Shown in pieces: positions 38,006-47,832 of a stretch of DNA of 64,000 nt (its first letter is position 1; each line of letters begins with the position of its first letter). A program made the translations under genes and the position numbers. The DNA is from Exiguobacterium sp. AM39-5BH (GTDB lineage: Bacteria; Bacillota; Bacilli; Exiguobacteriales; Exiguobacteriaceae): NCBI RefSeq assembly GCF_003467445.1, contig NZ_QSGS01000001.1, positions 1 to 64,000 of the forward strand, read 5' to 3'. Below the pieces are notes generated by a model. It was given only the letters and a program-made list of their open reading frames with translations, was not told the origin of the DNA and ran no database searches.

Positions 38006-39324
38006 ATGAAAAAATCGACATTATTCCCGTTAGCATTCACGATTTTCGCATTATTCTTCGGGGCCGGGAACTTATTGTTTCCTCCGATGCTAGGTGCGAT
38101 GGCAGGGCAGAACCTCGTCCCAGCCTAATCGGTTTCGTCATTACCGGTGTGGGGCTCCCATTACTCGCGCTCTTCGCGGTCGCGCGGGTCGGCGGTGGGT
38201 CTGACCAAATCGCTCGGTATATTCCGAAGCAACTTGCGCTCGTCTTGACGGGATTAATGTACGTGGCGATTGGGCCGTTCTTCGGGATCCCTCGGACGGC
38301 AGCCGTCACGTATGAGATAGGAGTCGTGCCATTCCTCGGTGCGCCATCCATGCTCACGCTCGCAATCAGTTCAACTGTCTTCTTTGGCTTAACGTTCTTC
38401 TTGACGTTACGGGCCCAAAAATTGATCGAAGTCATCGGACGCATCATCACGCCAATCCTGTTGCTCTTGCTTGCCGCAATCGGGATCACGAACCTCGTGG
38501 CTCCTCAAGGAAAGCCGATTGCACCAGCAGAAGGTTATGAAACGTGGTTCAGTGCTCTCGGGGAAGGCTTCAAACAAGGCTACTTGACAATGGACGTCTT
38601 CGGCGCTCTCGTCTTCGGTGCCATCGTGCTCGTTACGCTCAAGGCAAACGGCATGACCGATAAGAAACAAGCGTCATCTCTTCTTCGCTCAGCTGGGATA
38701 ATCGCAGTTACATGTTTGATGCTCGTCTATATCTCGCTCGGTTCAATCGGGGCGAATATGACTGGTCAAACGGGAACGACTGACGGCGCTAGCTTGCTTC
38801 AAGCGTTTGCAGGTTCGTCTTTCGGACAAGTCGGAATGCTCGCGCTCGGGGCTGCGGTCTTCCTTGCTTGTTTGACGACAGCGGTCGGACTCATTACTGA
38901 GTTCTCACGCTTTATCAGTGATACGTTTGAGTCACTCAAGTATCACCAGGTCGTCATCGCGACGACATTGTTCGGCTTCATGATTTCACTCGTGGGTCTT
39001 GGCATGTTGATTGAAATCGCAGTACCGCTTCTCACGCTCTTGTATCCGGTCATGATCGCGCTCGTGCTCGTCTCCATCACAGAGCGGATTCAACGCAACC
39101 CGCACGTCGCCATGAAGGCGACTGTGTATACGGCCCTCGTGCTCTCGCTCTTCGAGACGACACACGGATTGGCGCCCTCAGCAGCAACAGCTTGGATCAC
39201 GAACTTGCCGATGGCCGAGATCGGTCTCGCTTGGGCGGTTCCAACGTTGATCGTGTATGTGATTACGCTTTTCTTACCGAAACAACGTTCCAATCAATTA
39301 CTCGCTCAATCACGCATCTCATAA
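38006..39324 (+). CDS. brnQ: Branched-chain amino acid transporter BrnQ (frameshifted)
   Basis: LIVCS-family sodium-coupled carrier for Leu/Ile/Val. The first 40 residues (FALFFGAGNLLFPPMLGAMAG) are in one frame; the rest (IGFVITGVGLPLLALFAVARVGG onward) is in another. One more C at 38124-38125 gives NLVPALIGFVITG and a 439-aa protein. The start at 38006 has GGAGG at good spacing. The upstream CodY-like box suits its function. Monocistronic. Confidence 0.9.
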
Positions 39325-39335
39325 GCAAGTGAACG

Positions 39336-39370
39336 AACACCCATCCTCTGGTCAAGGATGGGTGTTTTGC
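39336..39370 (+). terminator. Terminator of brnQ
   Basis: 39336-39346 pairs with 39356-39366 (11 bp), followed by T-rich sequence. Confidence 0.85.
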
Positions 39371-39438
39371 TGTCTTATCGTTTGCTCATTCTAATCATCA
39401 ACAAGTAAAATGAAAGGATGAAAAGGAAGTGACCACAA

Positions 39439-40620
39439 TTGACGACTAAACAAAAGAAACAATTGGCGATTCTCATGTTGAACATGTTCATCGCCGTAGC
39501 AGGATTTGGGATTATTATTCCGATTATTCCTGAATATTTGAAGATGATTGGAGAAGGTGGGACCGCTGCAGGACTTATGATCTCTGTCTTTGCCGGTGCC
39601 CAGTTGCTCATGTCGCCGATTGCCGGGAAATGGGCGGACGTCTACGGTCGGAGACTCATGATCATCCTTGGACTCATCGGGTTTACCATTTCAATGGGCG
39701 TATTTTACTTATCAGATGACCTGACCGTCCTGTTGATTTCACGGGCGATTGGCGGCGTCGGGGCTGCTCTCTTGATCCCGGCGATTTTTGCTTATGTGGC
39801 CGATATCACGACGCTTAAACAACGGGCGAAAGGGAACAGTTATATTTCCGCGGCAATGTCGCTTGGGATTGTCATCGGACCAGGAATCGGTGGTTTCTTT
39901 GCCGAATTCGGGTTGAAGGCCCCGCTCCTGTTGTCGGCAATCGTTTCATTCGCTGCCGTCATCTCGTCAATCGTTCTATTGAAAGAACCGGATCGAGAGC
40001 CACACGTTCAAACGAGCGAGAGCGAATCGTTACCGCGCCAACTCGTCTCATCGACACGGAAACCATACTTCTTCGTGCTCGTTATCAACTTGGTCATGGC
40101 GTTCGGTCTAATGGCGTATGAATCGGTACTCGGTCTGTTCGTCAGTGAGACGTTCAGCGCGACGCCTCAACAAATTGCGGTCATGATCACTGGGACGGGA
40201 ATCGTCAGTGTCATCGTGCAACTGTTCGCGGTCGACCGTCTCGTCTCGCTGTTCGGAGAGATTAAAGTCGTGCTCATCTTTATCATGCTCGCCGCTCTCG
40301 GTTTTTTGTTCTCGCTCTTCGCCGGATCTTATACGATCTTCTTCGCGGTCACGTTGACTATCTTCTTATCGACGTCGATTTTGCGTCCAGTATTAAATAC
40401 GCTTGTCTCGAAGATGGCGGATAAAGAGCAGGGCTTTGCGATGGGGATGAACAATGCGTATATGAGTATCGGGAATATCGTCGGTCCGACGCTTGCCGGG
40501 ATCGCTTTCGATATCGATATGCGTTATCCGTTCGTAATGGGGCTTGTCCTCTTGCTTGCAACGTTTGTGGGGACGTTAAATTGGTCAAAGCGAAATGAAA
40601 TGGCCACGTTCGAACAATAA
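39439..40620 (+). CDS. MFS multidrug efflux-type transporter (NorA/Bmr-like)
   Basis: 393 aa with twelve helices. The N-terminal motif FGIIIPIIPEYL, motif A GKWADVYGRRLMI and motif C-like GPGIGGFFAEFG point to drug:H+ antiporters of the Bmr/NorA/TetA group. Substrates are unknown. The start is TTG (39439) with AAGGAAG upstream. It is followed 17 nt later by the DUF72 gene, so the two may be co-transcribed. Confidence 0.85.
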   Translation: MTTKQKKQLAILMLNMFIAVAGFGIIIPIIPEYLKMIGEGGTAAGLMISVFAGAQLLMSPIAGKWADVYGRRLMIILGLIGFTISMGVFYLSDDLTVLLISRAIGGVGAALLIPAIFAYVADITTLKQRAKGNSYISAAMSLGIVIGPGIGGFFAEFGLKAPLLLSAIVSFAAVISSIVLLKEPDREPHVQTSESESLPRQLVSSTRKPYFFVLVINLVMAFGLMAYESVLGLFVSETFSATPQQIAVMITGTGIVSVIVQLFAVDRLVSLFGEIKVVLIFIMLAALGFLFSLFAGSYTIFFAVTLTIFLSTSILRPVLNTLVSKMADKEQGFAMGMNNAYMSIGNIVGPTLAGIAFDIDMRYPFVMGLVLLLATFVGTLNWSKRNEMATFEQ

Positions 40621-40637
40621 ATGAAGGAGGAAATGAG

Positions 40638-41483
40638 ATGATTTATGTCGGTGTGACAGGATGGGGGGACCATGATTTACTGTACACGACCCCTGAAGAA
40701 CGAAAACATAAACTATTGACTTACGCGGGGCATTTTCCGACCGTCGAGATTGATTCCTCATTTTATGCGATTCAACCTGTGAAGAATTACGAGAAATGGA
40801 ACCAGGAAACACCGGAGACGTTCCAATTCGTCGTCAAAGTTTCCAGGGAAATGAGCGGCCATGACCGGGATCCAAAATTACCACTCGCCGAACTGTTCGA
40901 TCGTTACCGCAAATCTGTCGAACCGCTCAAGCAAGCCGGAAAACTACGGGCCGTGCTCGTTCAACTCCCGCCTTGGTTCGACGTGTCGAAGCCTCATCTC
41001 GATTACTTGCGAACAATTCGTGACGAACTGCGAGACTATGAGATCGCCATCGAGTTCCGAAATCCGACGTGGTTCTCCGAAGCGTTCCGGGAGCGGACGC
41101 TTGCGTTTTTAACGGAACAACGCTTTATTAACACGATTTGCGATGAGCCGCAAACAAAAGAAAGCAGTATCCCGTTCGTTCCGGTCGTGACCAATCCGGA
41201 CGTGGCCGTCGTGCGCTTGCACGGTCGAAACACCGCCGGTTGGCTCAGAAAACCGGGGATGACGAGCCAAGAATGGCGTCACGTCCGTTGCCTGTATCGT
41301 TATAGTGAGGATGAGTTGCAAGAGCTTGCCGCAGCCCTAAAACAAGTCGACCAAGATGCGAAATCGGTGTATGTGTACTTCAACAATAACTCGGCCGGAG
41401 ACGCGGTACCGAACGCCAAACGACTGATTGAGATTCTCGGCGCCGAATATGAACTCGCCCCGAGCCAAATCAGCCTGTTCTAG
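40638..41483 (+). CDS. DUF72 (YecE-like) protein
   Basis: 281 aa TIM-barrel-like DUF72 protein. Conserved segments: VGVTGWGDHD, FPTVEIDSSFYAI, FQFVVKVSREMSGH, LVQLPPWF, AIEFRNPTWF, VVRLHGRN and VYVYFNNNSAGDAVPNA near the end. Its biochemical role is unknown. AAGGAGGAAATGAG precedes ATG; yunD-like gene follows after 14 nt, likely in one operon. Confidence 0.88.
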   Translation: MIYVGVTGWGDHDLLYTTPEERKHKLLTYAGHFPTVEIDSSFYAIQPVKNYEKWNQETPETFQFVVKVSREMSGHDRDPKLPLAELFDRYRKSVEPLKQAGKLRAVLVQLPPWFDVSKPHLDYLRTIRDELRDYEIAIEFRNPTWFSEAFRERTLAFLTEQRFINTICDEPQTKESSIPFVPVVTNPDVAVVRLHGRNTAGWLRKPGMTSQEWRHVRCLYRYSEDELQELAAALKQVDQDAKSVYVYFNNNSAGDAVPNAKRLIEILGAEYELAPSQISLF

Positions 41484-41497
41484 AGAGGAGGATCGTC

Positions 41498-42838
41498 TTG
41501 AAAACGATTACGATGTTTCATTATAATGACTTACATTCGAAATTTCATAACTGGCCGCGTCTCGTATCATTTTTAAATGAGCATCGTACAGACGAGACGC
41601 TCGTCTTTGATCTCGGTGATCACGCCGACCGGACCCATCCGGCGACAGAAGTGACGCGCGGACAAGTGAACACGCGACTGCTCAATCAGATTCAACCGAC
41701 GGCGGTGACGATTGGCAATAATGAAGGCATCACTTTTCCACACGACTGGCTCGTTCATCTTTATGATGAGGCAGACTTTCCGGTCTTGTTAGGGAATGTT
41801 TATCATACTGACGGTGAACGACCGAAGTGGGCCAACGAGACGCTGGTCGTCGAACAAAATGGTATTCACATTGGACTGTTCGGCGTGACAGCACCTTATG
41901 AAGAATTATATCCGGAACTTGGCTGGTCAGTCGAATCACCGCATACGGCCACAAAACGGGCGATTGAAACACTTCAAGACTGTGACATCCTCATTGCGCT
42001 CAGCCATCTCGGTTTTTATGCCGATGAGCGGCTCGCCGAAGCATTTCCAGAAATCGATGTCATCCTCGGTGCCCATACCCATCACGTTCTCGATGATGGT
42101 GTCGTCAAGAATGGTGTCCTTATCGCGCAGGCTGGTAAGTACGGACAGTACGTCGGACAGGTCGAGCTGACCATAGAAGGGAAGCAGATCATCGAGAAAC
42201 GGGCTTGTCTCCACGATTTGTCCGAGCGTGAACCAGATGAAGAGACGGTTACGGTGTTGGCGGAAGAGTATCATCAGGCCGAGCGCTTGCTCGATGTGAC
42301 CATTGCCGAGACACCAGGTTATGCGAGTGACTGGTTCGGTCCGTCGGCCATCGGAGACTTGTTGGCGAGCGGGCTCGCAGACTGGTGTGACGCCCAATTG
42401 AGTATCATCCCGTCCGGCGTCTTGTTAGATGGTTTGCAGCCGGGTCATGTCACGCTTAATATGTTGCACCGGATTTGTCCGCATCCCATCAATCCTTGTG
42501 TCTTGACGCTTGACGGAGCGACCCTCGTCCGATTATTGAATGACGTCCAAGAAGACGCGTTCACGACGATGCGTGTCCGTGGTCTCGGCTTTCGCGGGAC
42601 GGTACTCGGCATGCCGGTCTTCCATGGACTCAATCTCCAATCTGGTGGCTACTATATAGACGGTCAGGAAATCAAGTTGGATGAAACATATCGTGTCGCC
42701 ACGGTCGACATGTTCACATTTGGACCGCTTCTTCCGTATTTGGCCGATCAACCAAAACGTTACTTCATGCCAGAACTTCTGCGTGACGTGTTACGCGAAA
42801 CGATTATGACGCGTCATCATGCCATCCGAAAAGGATAG
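41498..42838 (+). CDS. yunD: Cytosolic 5'-nucleotidase-family metallophosphoesterase (YunD)
   Basis: 446 aa with metallophosphoesterase motifs FHYNDLHSKFHN, FDLGDHADR, TIGNNEG (replacing GNHE), LSHLGFYADE and LGAHTHH, then a 5'-nucleotidase C-terminal domain. Without a signal peptide it should act in the cytosol, unlike the secreted enzyme at 8931. The metal-site Asn-Asn in place of Asn-His is typical of the YunD branch. The start is TTG with AGAGGAGG. Upstream of yutD, as in the B. subtilis neighbourhood. Confidence 0.85.
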   Translation: MKTITMFHYNDLHSKFHNWPRLVSFLNEHRTDETLVFDLGDHADRTHPATEVTRGQVNTRLLNQIQPTAVTIGNNEGITFPHDWLVHLYDEADFPVLLGNVYHTDGERPKWANETLVVEQNGIHIGLFGVTAPYEELYPELGWSVESPHTATKRAIETLQDCDILIALSHLGFYADERLAEAFPEIDVILGAHTHHVLDDGVVKNGVLIAQAGKYGQYVGQVELTIEGKQIIEKRACLHDLSEREPDEETVTVLAEEYHQAERLLDVTIAETPGYASDWFGPSAIGDLLASGLADWCDAQLSIIPSGVLLDGLQPGHVTLNMLHRICPHPINPCVLTLDGATLVRLLNDVQEDAFTTMRVRGLGFRGTVLGMPVFHGLNLQSGGYYIDGQEIKLDETYRVATVDMFTFGPLLPYLADQPKRYFMPELLRDVLRETIMTRHHAIRKG

Positions 42839-42887
42839 GGACGGGACCGACCGGCATGATATGATAGAAACAGTGGAGGTGTGAAAC

Positions 42888-43268
42888 ATGATTAGAGTGA
42901 ATCGCCACGGCTATACCGTCATCGAAGAGAAACGTGACGGTTTTGACGAGGAAGCGTTCATCGCACGCTATAGCGATGTGCTCGATAAGTACGATTATAT
43001 CGTCGGGGACTGGGGTCACGGACAACTTCGGTTGAAAGGGTTTTATGAGACGAAGTCCAAGTTCGCAACGTATGACAATCGAATCGATCACGTGATGGAT
43101 TACGTGTATGAATACTGTAACTTTGGGTGCCCCTTTTTCGTACTCAAAAAAGAGACAGAAATCGATGAAGCGGAAGACGGGCCAGTCTTTGGGGGCACGA
43201 AACAACCGCTCAAACTGAAACGCAAATTCAATAAATCGGAGGAAGATGAGCCTTCGACCGGAACATGA
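42888..43268 (+). CDS. yutD: YutD-like protein (DUF1027)
   Basis: 126 aa soluble protein of the YutD family. It has YDYIVGDWGHGQLRLKGFY and the Cys-containing NFGCPFFVLKK, then an acidic/basic tail. Function unknown; widely conserved in Bacillota. The start follows GGAGGTG. A terminator follows directly. Confidence 0.88.
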   Translation: MIRVNRHGYTVIEEKRDGFDEEAFIARYSDVLDKYDYIVGDWGHGQLRLKGFYETKSKFATYDNRIDHVMDYVYEYCNFGCPFFVLKKETEIDEAEDGPVFGGTKQPLKLKRKFNKSEEDEPSTGT

Positions 43269-43269
43269 C

Positions 43270-43296
43270 GCGCTGATGACATCAGCGCTTTTTTAT
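43270..43296 (+). terminator. Terminator of yutD
   Basis: GCGCTGAT (43270-43277) pairs with ATCAGCGC (43281-43288), then TTTTTT. Confidence 0.85.
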
Positions 43297-43432
43297 TACA
43301 TTTATTTTCCAATTGTTACTTTTGGATGAAAAAAGGGTGTGACAGGTTTAGGAAGAGGAAAACTATGATAACTTATATTTAGGGATATTACTTTTGACAG
43401 GTTTTTTGGGGTTTTGGAAGTGAGGTGGACAT

Positions 43433-43735
43433 ATGCAACACGTAAAAACGACGACTGCCAGTGATCGTGATGATATTCATAATCGCATTCATAATTTAGG
43501 ATTAGGTGTATTGGCGGTATTATTCTTCGGGATTGGGAGTATCATGACATTTTATTTCACCGCGGCAGTCCTTGTCTATGAGGTTGTACACGTCCTGCTC
43601 ATCCGCCGCTTTGAGTATCGTCAAACGTTTTTGAGAAGTCGTTTCTTTAAAATCGTATCACTGACGACCATAACCACAGGCGTAATTTTATTTATCTTGT
43701 CAATGTCACAGTTTTTCATGGGTAACGTGATGTAG
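43433..43735 (+). CDS. Small membrane protein, unknown
   Basis: 100 aa with hydrophilic N-terminus (TTASDRDDIHNRIHN) and three hydrophobic segments (about 24-40, 42-55, 75-92). I do not recognise it. GAGGTGG precedes ATG. A short terminator follows at 43737. It sits before the DUF975 membrane gene but appears to be a separate unit. Confidence 0.6.
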   Translation: MQHVKTTTASDRDDIHNRIHNLGLGVLAVLFFGIGSIMTFYFTAAVLVYEVVHVLLIRRFEYRQTFLRSRFFKIVSLTTITTGVILFILSMSQFFMGNVM

Positions 43736-43736
43736 C

Positions 43737-43767
43737 AAAGGGATGAGGAAATGCTTTTCCCTTTTTT
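43737..43767 (+). terminator. Terminator-like hairpin
   Basis: AAAGGGA just after 43735 pairs with TCCCTTT, followed by TTTT. Confidence 0.65.
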
Positions 43768-43840
43768 TCGTGTTTTTTGAAACTTTTCACGAAGTGATGA
43801 CGTACACTTAGGAAAGAACTCAAAAAAAGGATGATGAAAA

Positions 43841-44509
43841 ATGACTGCACCACTTAAACAACATGCACAACAAATGTTAACCGGAAAGCGTTGGCTGCTC
43901 GCCGGACTATTAATTTTATTTGTTATCTTGAACGGTATCCCACAATCATTCGCTCCTACTATTGACCCAGAAGCGGTCCCGACAGCGGCAGAGACGGGTC
44001 TTACGTTCATGTCGCTTCTTCTCACATTATTGATTGCCCCGCTCGGAATCGGTTGGTCATGGCTCGTTCTCTCCGTGTCACGTGGCGACAAGCCAGGTGT
44101 CTCAACACTGTTCGAGCCGTTCCGAACGGGCTACGTCAAGCACGTGCTCGCCCCGTTCTTTATGGGATTGTTTATCTTCCTTTGGTCGTTGCTCCTCGTG
44201 ATTCCGGGAATCATTAAAAGTTTCTCATATTCGCTCACGTATTACATCTTACGTGACCAGCCTGAATTATCGGCCCTCGAGGCGATTACAGAATCACGCC
44301 GTATGATGGACGGGCATAAGATGGACGCGTTCAAACTCGTCCTCTCGTTCATTGGTTGGTTCCTTCTCGGAATCCTTACACTCGGAATCGGTTTCTTGTA
44401 CGTCTACCCGTACTTCACGACGACGTATGCGACGTTCTACGATTCACTCCGCAAAGCGGAACAACCGCAGTCGAACCATGTCGGGACTGATTTTGAACAA
44501 GGATTCTAA
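43841..44509 (+). CDS. DUF975-family membrane protein
   Basis: 222 aa with four to five helices and the DUF975 pattern: KRWLLAGLLILFVIL at the start, IPGIIKSFSYSLTYYILRDQPELSALEAITESRRMMDGHKMDAFKL in the middle and a Tyr-rich YPYFTTTYATFYDSL near the end. Function unknown. AAAGGATGATG precedes ATG. A bidirectional terminator separates it from glpX. Confidence 0.85.
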   Translation: MTAPLKQHAQQMLTGKRWLLAGLLILFVILNGIPQSFAPTIDPEAVPTAAETGLTFMSLLLTLLIAPLGIGWSWLVLSVSRGDKPGVSTLFEPFRTGYVKHVLAPFFMGLFIFLWSLLLVIPGIIKSFSYSLTYYILRDQPELSALEAITESRRMMDGHKMDAFKLVLSFIGWFLLGILTLGIGFLYVYPYFTTTYATFYDSLRKAEQPQSNHVGTDFEQGF

Positions 44510-44512
44510 ACG

Positions 44513-44545
44513 AAAACCTCCGCTCATCGAGAGCGGAGGTTTTTT
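44513..44545. terminator. Bidirectional terminator
   Basis: AAAACCTCCGCTC (44513-44525) pairs with 44531-44543 around ATCGA, flanked by A- and T-runs. It serves the DUF975 gene and glpX. Confidence 0.88.
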
Positions 44546-44547
44546 GT

Positions 44548-45528
44548 TTAAGCGTTCACTTCTTGTTTTTGAAGGTAGGGCTTGAGCGATAACGTGTGTT
44601 CGGCGACGACTTTACGAATCGTCTTCGTCTTCGATCGCATGACGAGTGACGTCGTCTCGACGATATCGTCCGTCAAGAATTTTACGCCGTCCAGCAATTC
44701 GCCCGATGTGACGCCTGTCGCCGCAAAGATGCAGTCGTCGCTCTTGACGAGGTCGTCAAGCGTGAGCAATTGGAGCGGGTCCTCGAGACCCATCGAAATG
44801 ACGCGCGCCGTTTCTTCCTCGTTCATCGGGTGCAGGCGTGCCTGCATGTCACCGCCGAGCGCTTTGACGGCCGCTGCCGTGATGACGCCTTCTGGCGCGC
44901 CGCCTGTGCTGATGAAGATATCGATTGGGTTCGATTTGACGGCCGCTGCGATTCCTGCCGAGACATCTCCGTCTTCGAACAGCTTGACGCGGGCTCCCAT
45001 ATTCATCGCGGCTTGGCGTAAGTGTTCATGGCGGTCACGATCTTGCATGATGACCGTCACTTCCTCGATGCGCTTGCCGTTATAGAGGGCGGCCTTCTCG
45101 ATAATTGACTCGAGCGGTTCATCGAGTGAAACTTTCCCTTTCAAATTCGGTCCGACGACGAGTTTATCCATATACATATCAGGCGCATGGAGGAGGGCAC
45201 CTTTATCCGCGACAGCGATGACGACCATGGCGTCCCCAAGCCCTTTGGCGACGATCGATGTCCCTTCGAGCGGGTCGACGGCGATATCGACTTCTGGTCC
45301 GAACGTCGTCCCCAGGCGTTCTCCAATATAGAGCATCGGTGCCTCATCGAGTTCACCTTCACCAATGACGACGGTCGCATCCATATTGACTGTGCCGAGC
45401 ACTTCACGCATGGCCGATGTCGCTGCGTCATCCGCTTCGTTCTTCTGGCCACGACCAATCCATTTCGATGAGGCGAGTGCTGCCGCTTCGGTTGCTCGTA
45501 CGATCTCTAGCGCTAATTCTCGTTCCAT
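44548..45528 (-). CDS. glpX: Class II fructose-1,6-bisphosphatase GlpX
   Basis: 326 aa. Metal-binding DPLEGT (85-90) and EADDAAT near 31-37, GEGELDEAPML at 57-65 and GGAPEGVITAAAVKALGG in the substrate region are typical of GlpX. It makes fructose-6-phosphate in gluconeogenesis, fitting growth on fatty acids or amino acids. GGAGGG precedes ATG. Single-gene unit. Confidence 0.95.
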   Translation of the reverse strand: MERELALEIVRATEAAALASSKWIGRGQKNEADDAATSAMREVLGTVNMDATVVIGEGELDEAPMLYIGERLGTTFGPEVDIAVDPLEGTSIVAKGLGDAMVVIAVADKGALLHAPDMYMDKLVVGPNLKGKVSLDEPLESIIEKAALYNGKRIEEVTVIMQDRDRHEHLRQAAMNMGARVKLFEDGDVSAGIAAAVKSNPIDIFISTGGAPEGVITAAAVKALGGDMQARLHPMNEEETARVISMGLEDPLQLLTLDDLVKSDDCIFAATGVTSGELLDGVKFLTDDIVETTSLVMRSKTKTIRKVVAEHTLSLKPYLQKQEVNA

Positions 45529-45686
45529 AATGTTGTACCCTCCATGTGATGTCTGTTTAATGTGTCATACTATTAGTACTGTTAATCCGTGGATTAGTGT
45601 ATCACAATCGTATAAATGATGTAAATAGGAGAGATTCTTTTCTCGAGCGAGAAAAAGGATTACTATAGGAGGCAGGGGGGATTGCG

Positions 45687-46130
45687 ATGTATTTTGTGAA
45701 CAGAGAAAAGATTAATGAGACGTTGGTCCATATGGAGACGATGCTCAGTCGGCTCGACCAATTGGAGGGGGACGCCTTCACCGTCGAGCTGGCGAAACAA
45801 CGATTGGCCGTTCACTTGATGGAGGGCGTGATCGACGTCGGCAACTCGATGATTGACGGGTTCATCATGCGTGACCCGGGCAGCTATGAGGATATTGTCG
45901 ACATCTTGCTCGACGAGCGTGTGCTCGACGCCGAGACGGTAGAAGCCACGAAAGTACTCGTCGGACTACGGGCCCATTACGTCAGGGAGTTTGTCACGGC
46001 CGATTCGGCCCGGTTCGATGCCTGGGTCGAACGGTATAAATCGACGTTTAAAGCATTCCCGGAGCAAGTCCGACGTTATTTAGAAATTGAACTCGGGCCT
46101 GTATCAGCATTTTTACCAGAAAGTGAGTGA
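45687..46130 (+). CDS. yutE: YutE-like DUF86 (HepT-fold) protein
   Basis: 147 aa helical protein with MYFVNREKINETL start, GNSMIDGFIMRDPGSYEDIVDILLDE and ELGPVSAFLPES end, matching YutE. DUF86 includes HepT toxins, but the HepT R-X4-6-H catalytic motif is absent here (GLRAHYVREF), and no MNT partner adjoins, so a toxin role is unlikely. AGGAGGCAGGGGGG precedes ATG. The yutF start lies 4 nt after its stop. Confidence 0.85.
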   Translation: MYFVNREKINETLVHMETMLSRLDQLEGDAFTVELAKQRLAVHLMEGVIDVGNSMIDGFIMRDPGSYEDIVDILLDERVLDAETVEATKVLVGLRAHYVREFVTADSARFDAWVERYKSTFKAFPEQVRRYLEIELGPVSAFLPESE

Positions 46131-46134
46131 TTGG

Positions 46135-46905
46135 ATGAATCCGATTAAAGGATACTTATTTGATTTAGATGGCACGATGTATGCGGGGACGGCCCCGATT
46201 CAAGCAGCGGTTGATTTCGTGAATCGACTCGAGGCGACCGGCTTCCCATACTTATTCGTCACGAACAACGCGTCGATGACGCCAGAACAAGTAGCGGATA
46301 AACTTGTCTCGATGGGGGTGCACGTGACGCCTGAGCACGTCTTGACGAGTGCGATGGCGACGGCCCGCTATATCGAGAAGATGACGCCGGGGGCGACGAT
46401 TTACATGATCGGGGAAGATGGCCTGCGCCTGGCGCTTGAAGAACGCGGTTTCCATGTGACGGAAGAGGCGAAGGCGGACTACGTCGTCGTCGGGCTCGAC
46501 CGCCACATCACGTACGAGAAGTTGGCGAAAGGCGCGCTCGCGATTCGTGCCGGCGCCCGTTTCATCTCGACGAACGGTGATATCGCCATTCCGACTGAAC
46601 GTGGCTTTTTACCGGGGAACGGGGCGCTCACGTCCGTCTTGACAGTGACGACGGAAAAAGACCCGTTCTTTATCGGTAAACCAGAACCGGTCATGGTCGA
46701 CATCGCCCTTGAGATGATTGGCCTCGCAAAAGAAGAAGTCGTCATGGTTGGGGATAACTACCATACCGATATCTTGTTCGGGATCAACGGCGGAATTCGG
46801 ACGCTCCACGTCAACTCCGGTGTGCACGGTCCGGCTTTCATCCAGGAACAAGAAAAGCTCCCGACCTATATGGTCGAGAGCTTGGACGAATGGATACATG
46901 CATGA
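46135..46905 (+). CDS. yutF: HAD-family phosphatase YutF (NagD type)
   Basis: 256 aa, same length as B. subtilis YutF. HAD motif I FDLDGTMYAG (Asp10, Asp12), motif II TNNAS, motif III around KPEPVM, motif IV VGDNYHTDI; a C2 cap lies between. Probably dephosphorylates small sugar or aryl phosphates. The start at 46135 is chosen over 46087, which overlaps yutE. Confidence 0.9.
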   Translation: MNPIKGYLFDLDGTMYAGTAPIQAAVDFVNRLEATGFPYLFVTNNASMTPEQVADKLVSMGVHVTPEHVLTSAMATARYIEKMTPGATIYMIGEDGLRLALEERGFHVTEEAKADYVVVGLDRHITYEKLAKGALAIRAGARFISTNGDIAIPTERGFLPGNGALTSVLTVTTEKDPFFIGKPEPVMVDIALEMIGLAKEEVVMVGDNYHTDILFGINGGIRTLHVNSGVHGPAFIQEQEKLPTYMVESLDEWIHA

Positions 46906-46938
46906 AAAAAGGGACGACATGAACGTCTCCCTTTTTGC
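46905..46938. terminator. Bidirectional terminator between yutF and yutI
   Basis: AAAAAGGGA pairs with TCCCTTTTT across a short loop with a small bulge (46906-46936). Confidence 0.75.
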
Positions 46939-47166
46939 TTAGAATACTTGTTCGACTTCAACGATGCCAGGCACTTCTTCGATGAGCGCGCGCTCGATCC
47001 CGGCTTTCAAAGTGATGGTTGAAGATGGGCAACTGCCGCATGCACCCATCAAACGAAGTTTAACAATGCCTTCATCTACATCAACGAGTTCGACGTCTCC
47101 GCCGTCGCGAAGCAAGAACGGGCGTAATTTATCGAGTACTTCTTGGACTTGATCAAACATTTCCAT
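46939..47166 (-). CDS. yutI: NifU C-terminal-domain Fe-S carrier (YutI)
   Basis: 75 aa stand-alone Nfu domain: [20 protein letters not shown] then [10 protein letters not shown] with cluster ligands Cys43 and Cys46. It delivers 4Fe-4S clusters to apoproteins, downstream of the SufBCD system in this window. The start at 47166 follows AAAGGGG; the longer frame to 47223 has no site. Confidence 0.92.
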   Translation of the reverse strand: MEMFDQVQEVLDKLRPFLLRDGGDVELVDVDEGIVKLRLMGACGSCPSSTITLKAGIERALIEEVPGIVEVEQVF

Positions 47167-47298
47167 GGTATCTACCCCTTTCTGGTTCTCTTTCATTCTA
47201 GCAAGTTTGAGATTGTTTCTCAATCATTAACGCTGAGCGTTTTGTGACGATGCGGCTTCTTGATTTTTGTATAATAGGAAAGAAGAGGGGGAATGGAT

Positions 47299-47586
47299 AT
47301 GAAAATCACCGTATATGGGGCAGAAGTACAGTGTGCGAGCTGTGTCGGGGCACCGAGCTCGATGGAGACGTATGAATGGCTACAAAGTGCATTGGCACGT
47401 AAATATCCGGACCAGGCGTTCGAGTTCGAGTACATCGATTTGGAGACGGCGGACGATGACATCGCGGAAGCAATCAAGCAAGACGAGTGGTTTTATCCGC
47501 TCGTGCTCATCGACGGGGAAGTCGTGGATGAAGGGGTCGTCCAACTTCGAAAAGTCTATTCGATCATCGATCAAACATCCGCATGA
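47299..47586 (+). CDS. yuzD: YuzD-like thioredoxin-fold protein (DUF1462)
   Basis: 95 aa with CASC (Cys12, Cys15) in VYGAEVQCASCVGAPSSMETYEWL and YPLVLIDGEVVDEGVV resembling the cis-Pro region. Probably redox-active. It diverges from yutI, as in B. subtilis, which suggests a link to Fe-S or thiol chemistry. The start at 47299 is chosen because AGAGGGGGA lies too close to the ATG at 47293. Confidence 0.85.
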   Translation: MKITVYGAEVQCASCVGAPSSMETYEWLQSALARKYPDQAFEFEYIDLETADDDIAEAIKQDEWFYPLVLIDGEVVDEGVVQLRKVYSIIDQTSA

Positions 47587-47623
47587 AAAAGTCGAGCGAC
47601 GATTGTCGTTCGACTCTTTTGCG
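47587..47623 (+). terminator. Terminator of yuzD
   Basis: A stem with arms AGTCGAGCGAC and GTCGTTCGACT (one wobble) ends in CTTTTG. Confidence 0.75.
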
Positions 47624-47832
47624 TTATAGAAGACGGAACTACGACGTCGCCGAATTTGCCGTGTGACCTATGCCGCATAGATGTCAGCGTTCAAAACCGC
47701 TTGTCCGTTCGAATTTCAAACCGCTCAAGAAATCGGGAATATGTCAACGGGATTAAAGACTTATACTTAGATAAGAATACAGGTAATTTTAATCAAGGAG
47801 GAGGTGGTAGAACGGCAAGTCAAGTGTAGTGG
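47624..47832. other. Intergenic stretch without a clear gene
   Basis: About 210 nt between the yuzD and yutJ terminators. A strong AAGGAGGAGG at 47798-47807 is followed by GTG and a 12-codon frame (47808 on) ending at TAA; I cannot tell whether it is translated. No promoter pair or long hairpin stands out. Confidence 0.3.

Noticed and set aside
45687..46130. YutE as a HepT toxin of a toxin-antitoxin pair
   Set aside because: The R-X4-6-H motif is missing and no MNT-type nucleotidyltransferase lies beside it; the nucleotidyltransferase at 22027 is over 23 kb away.
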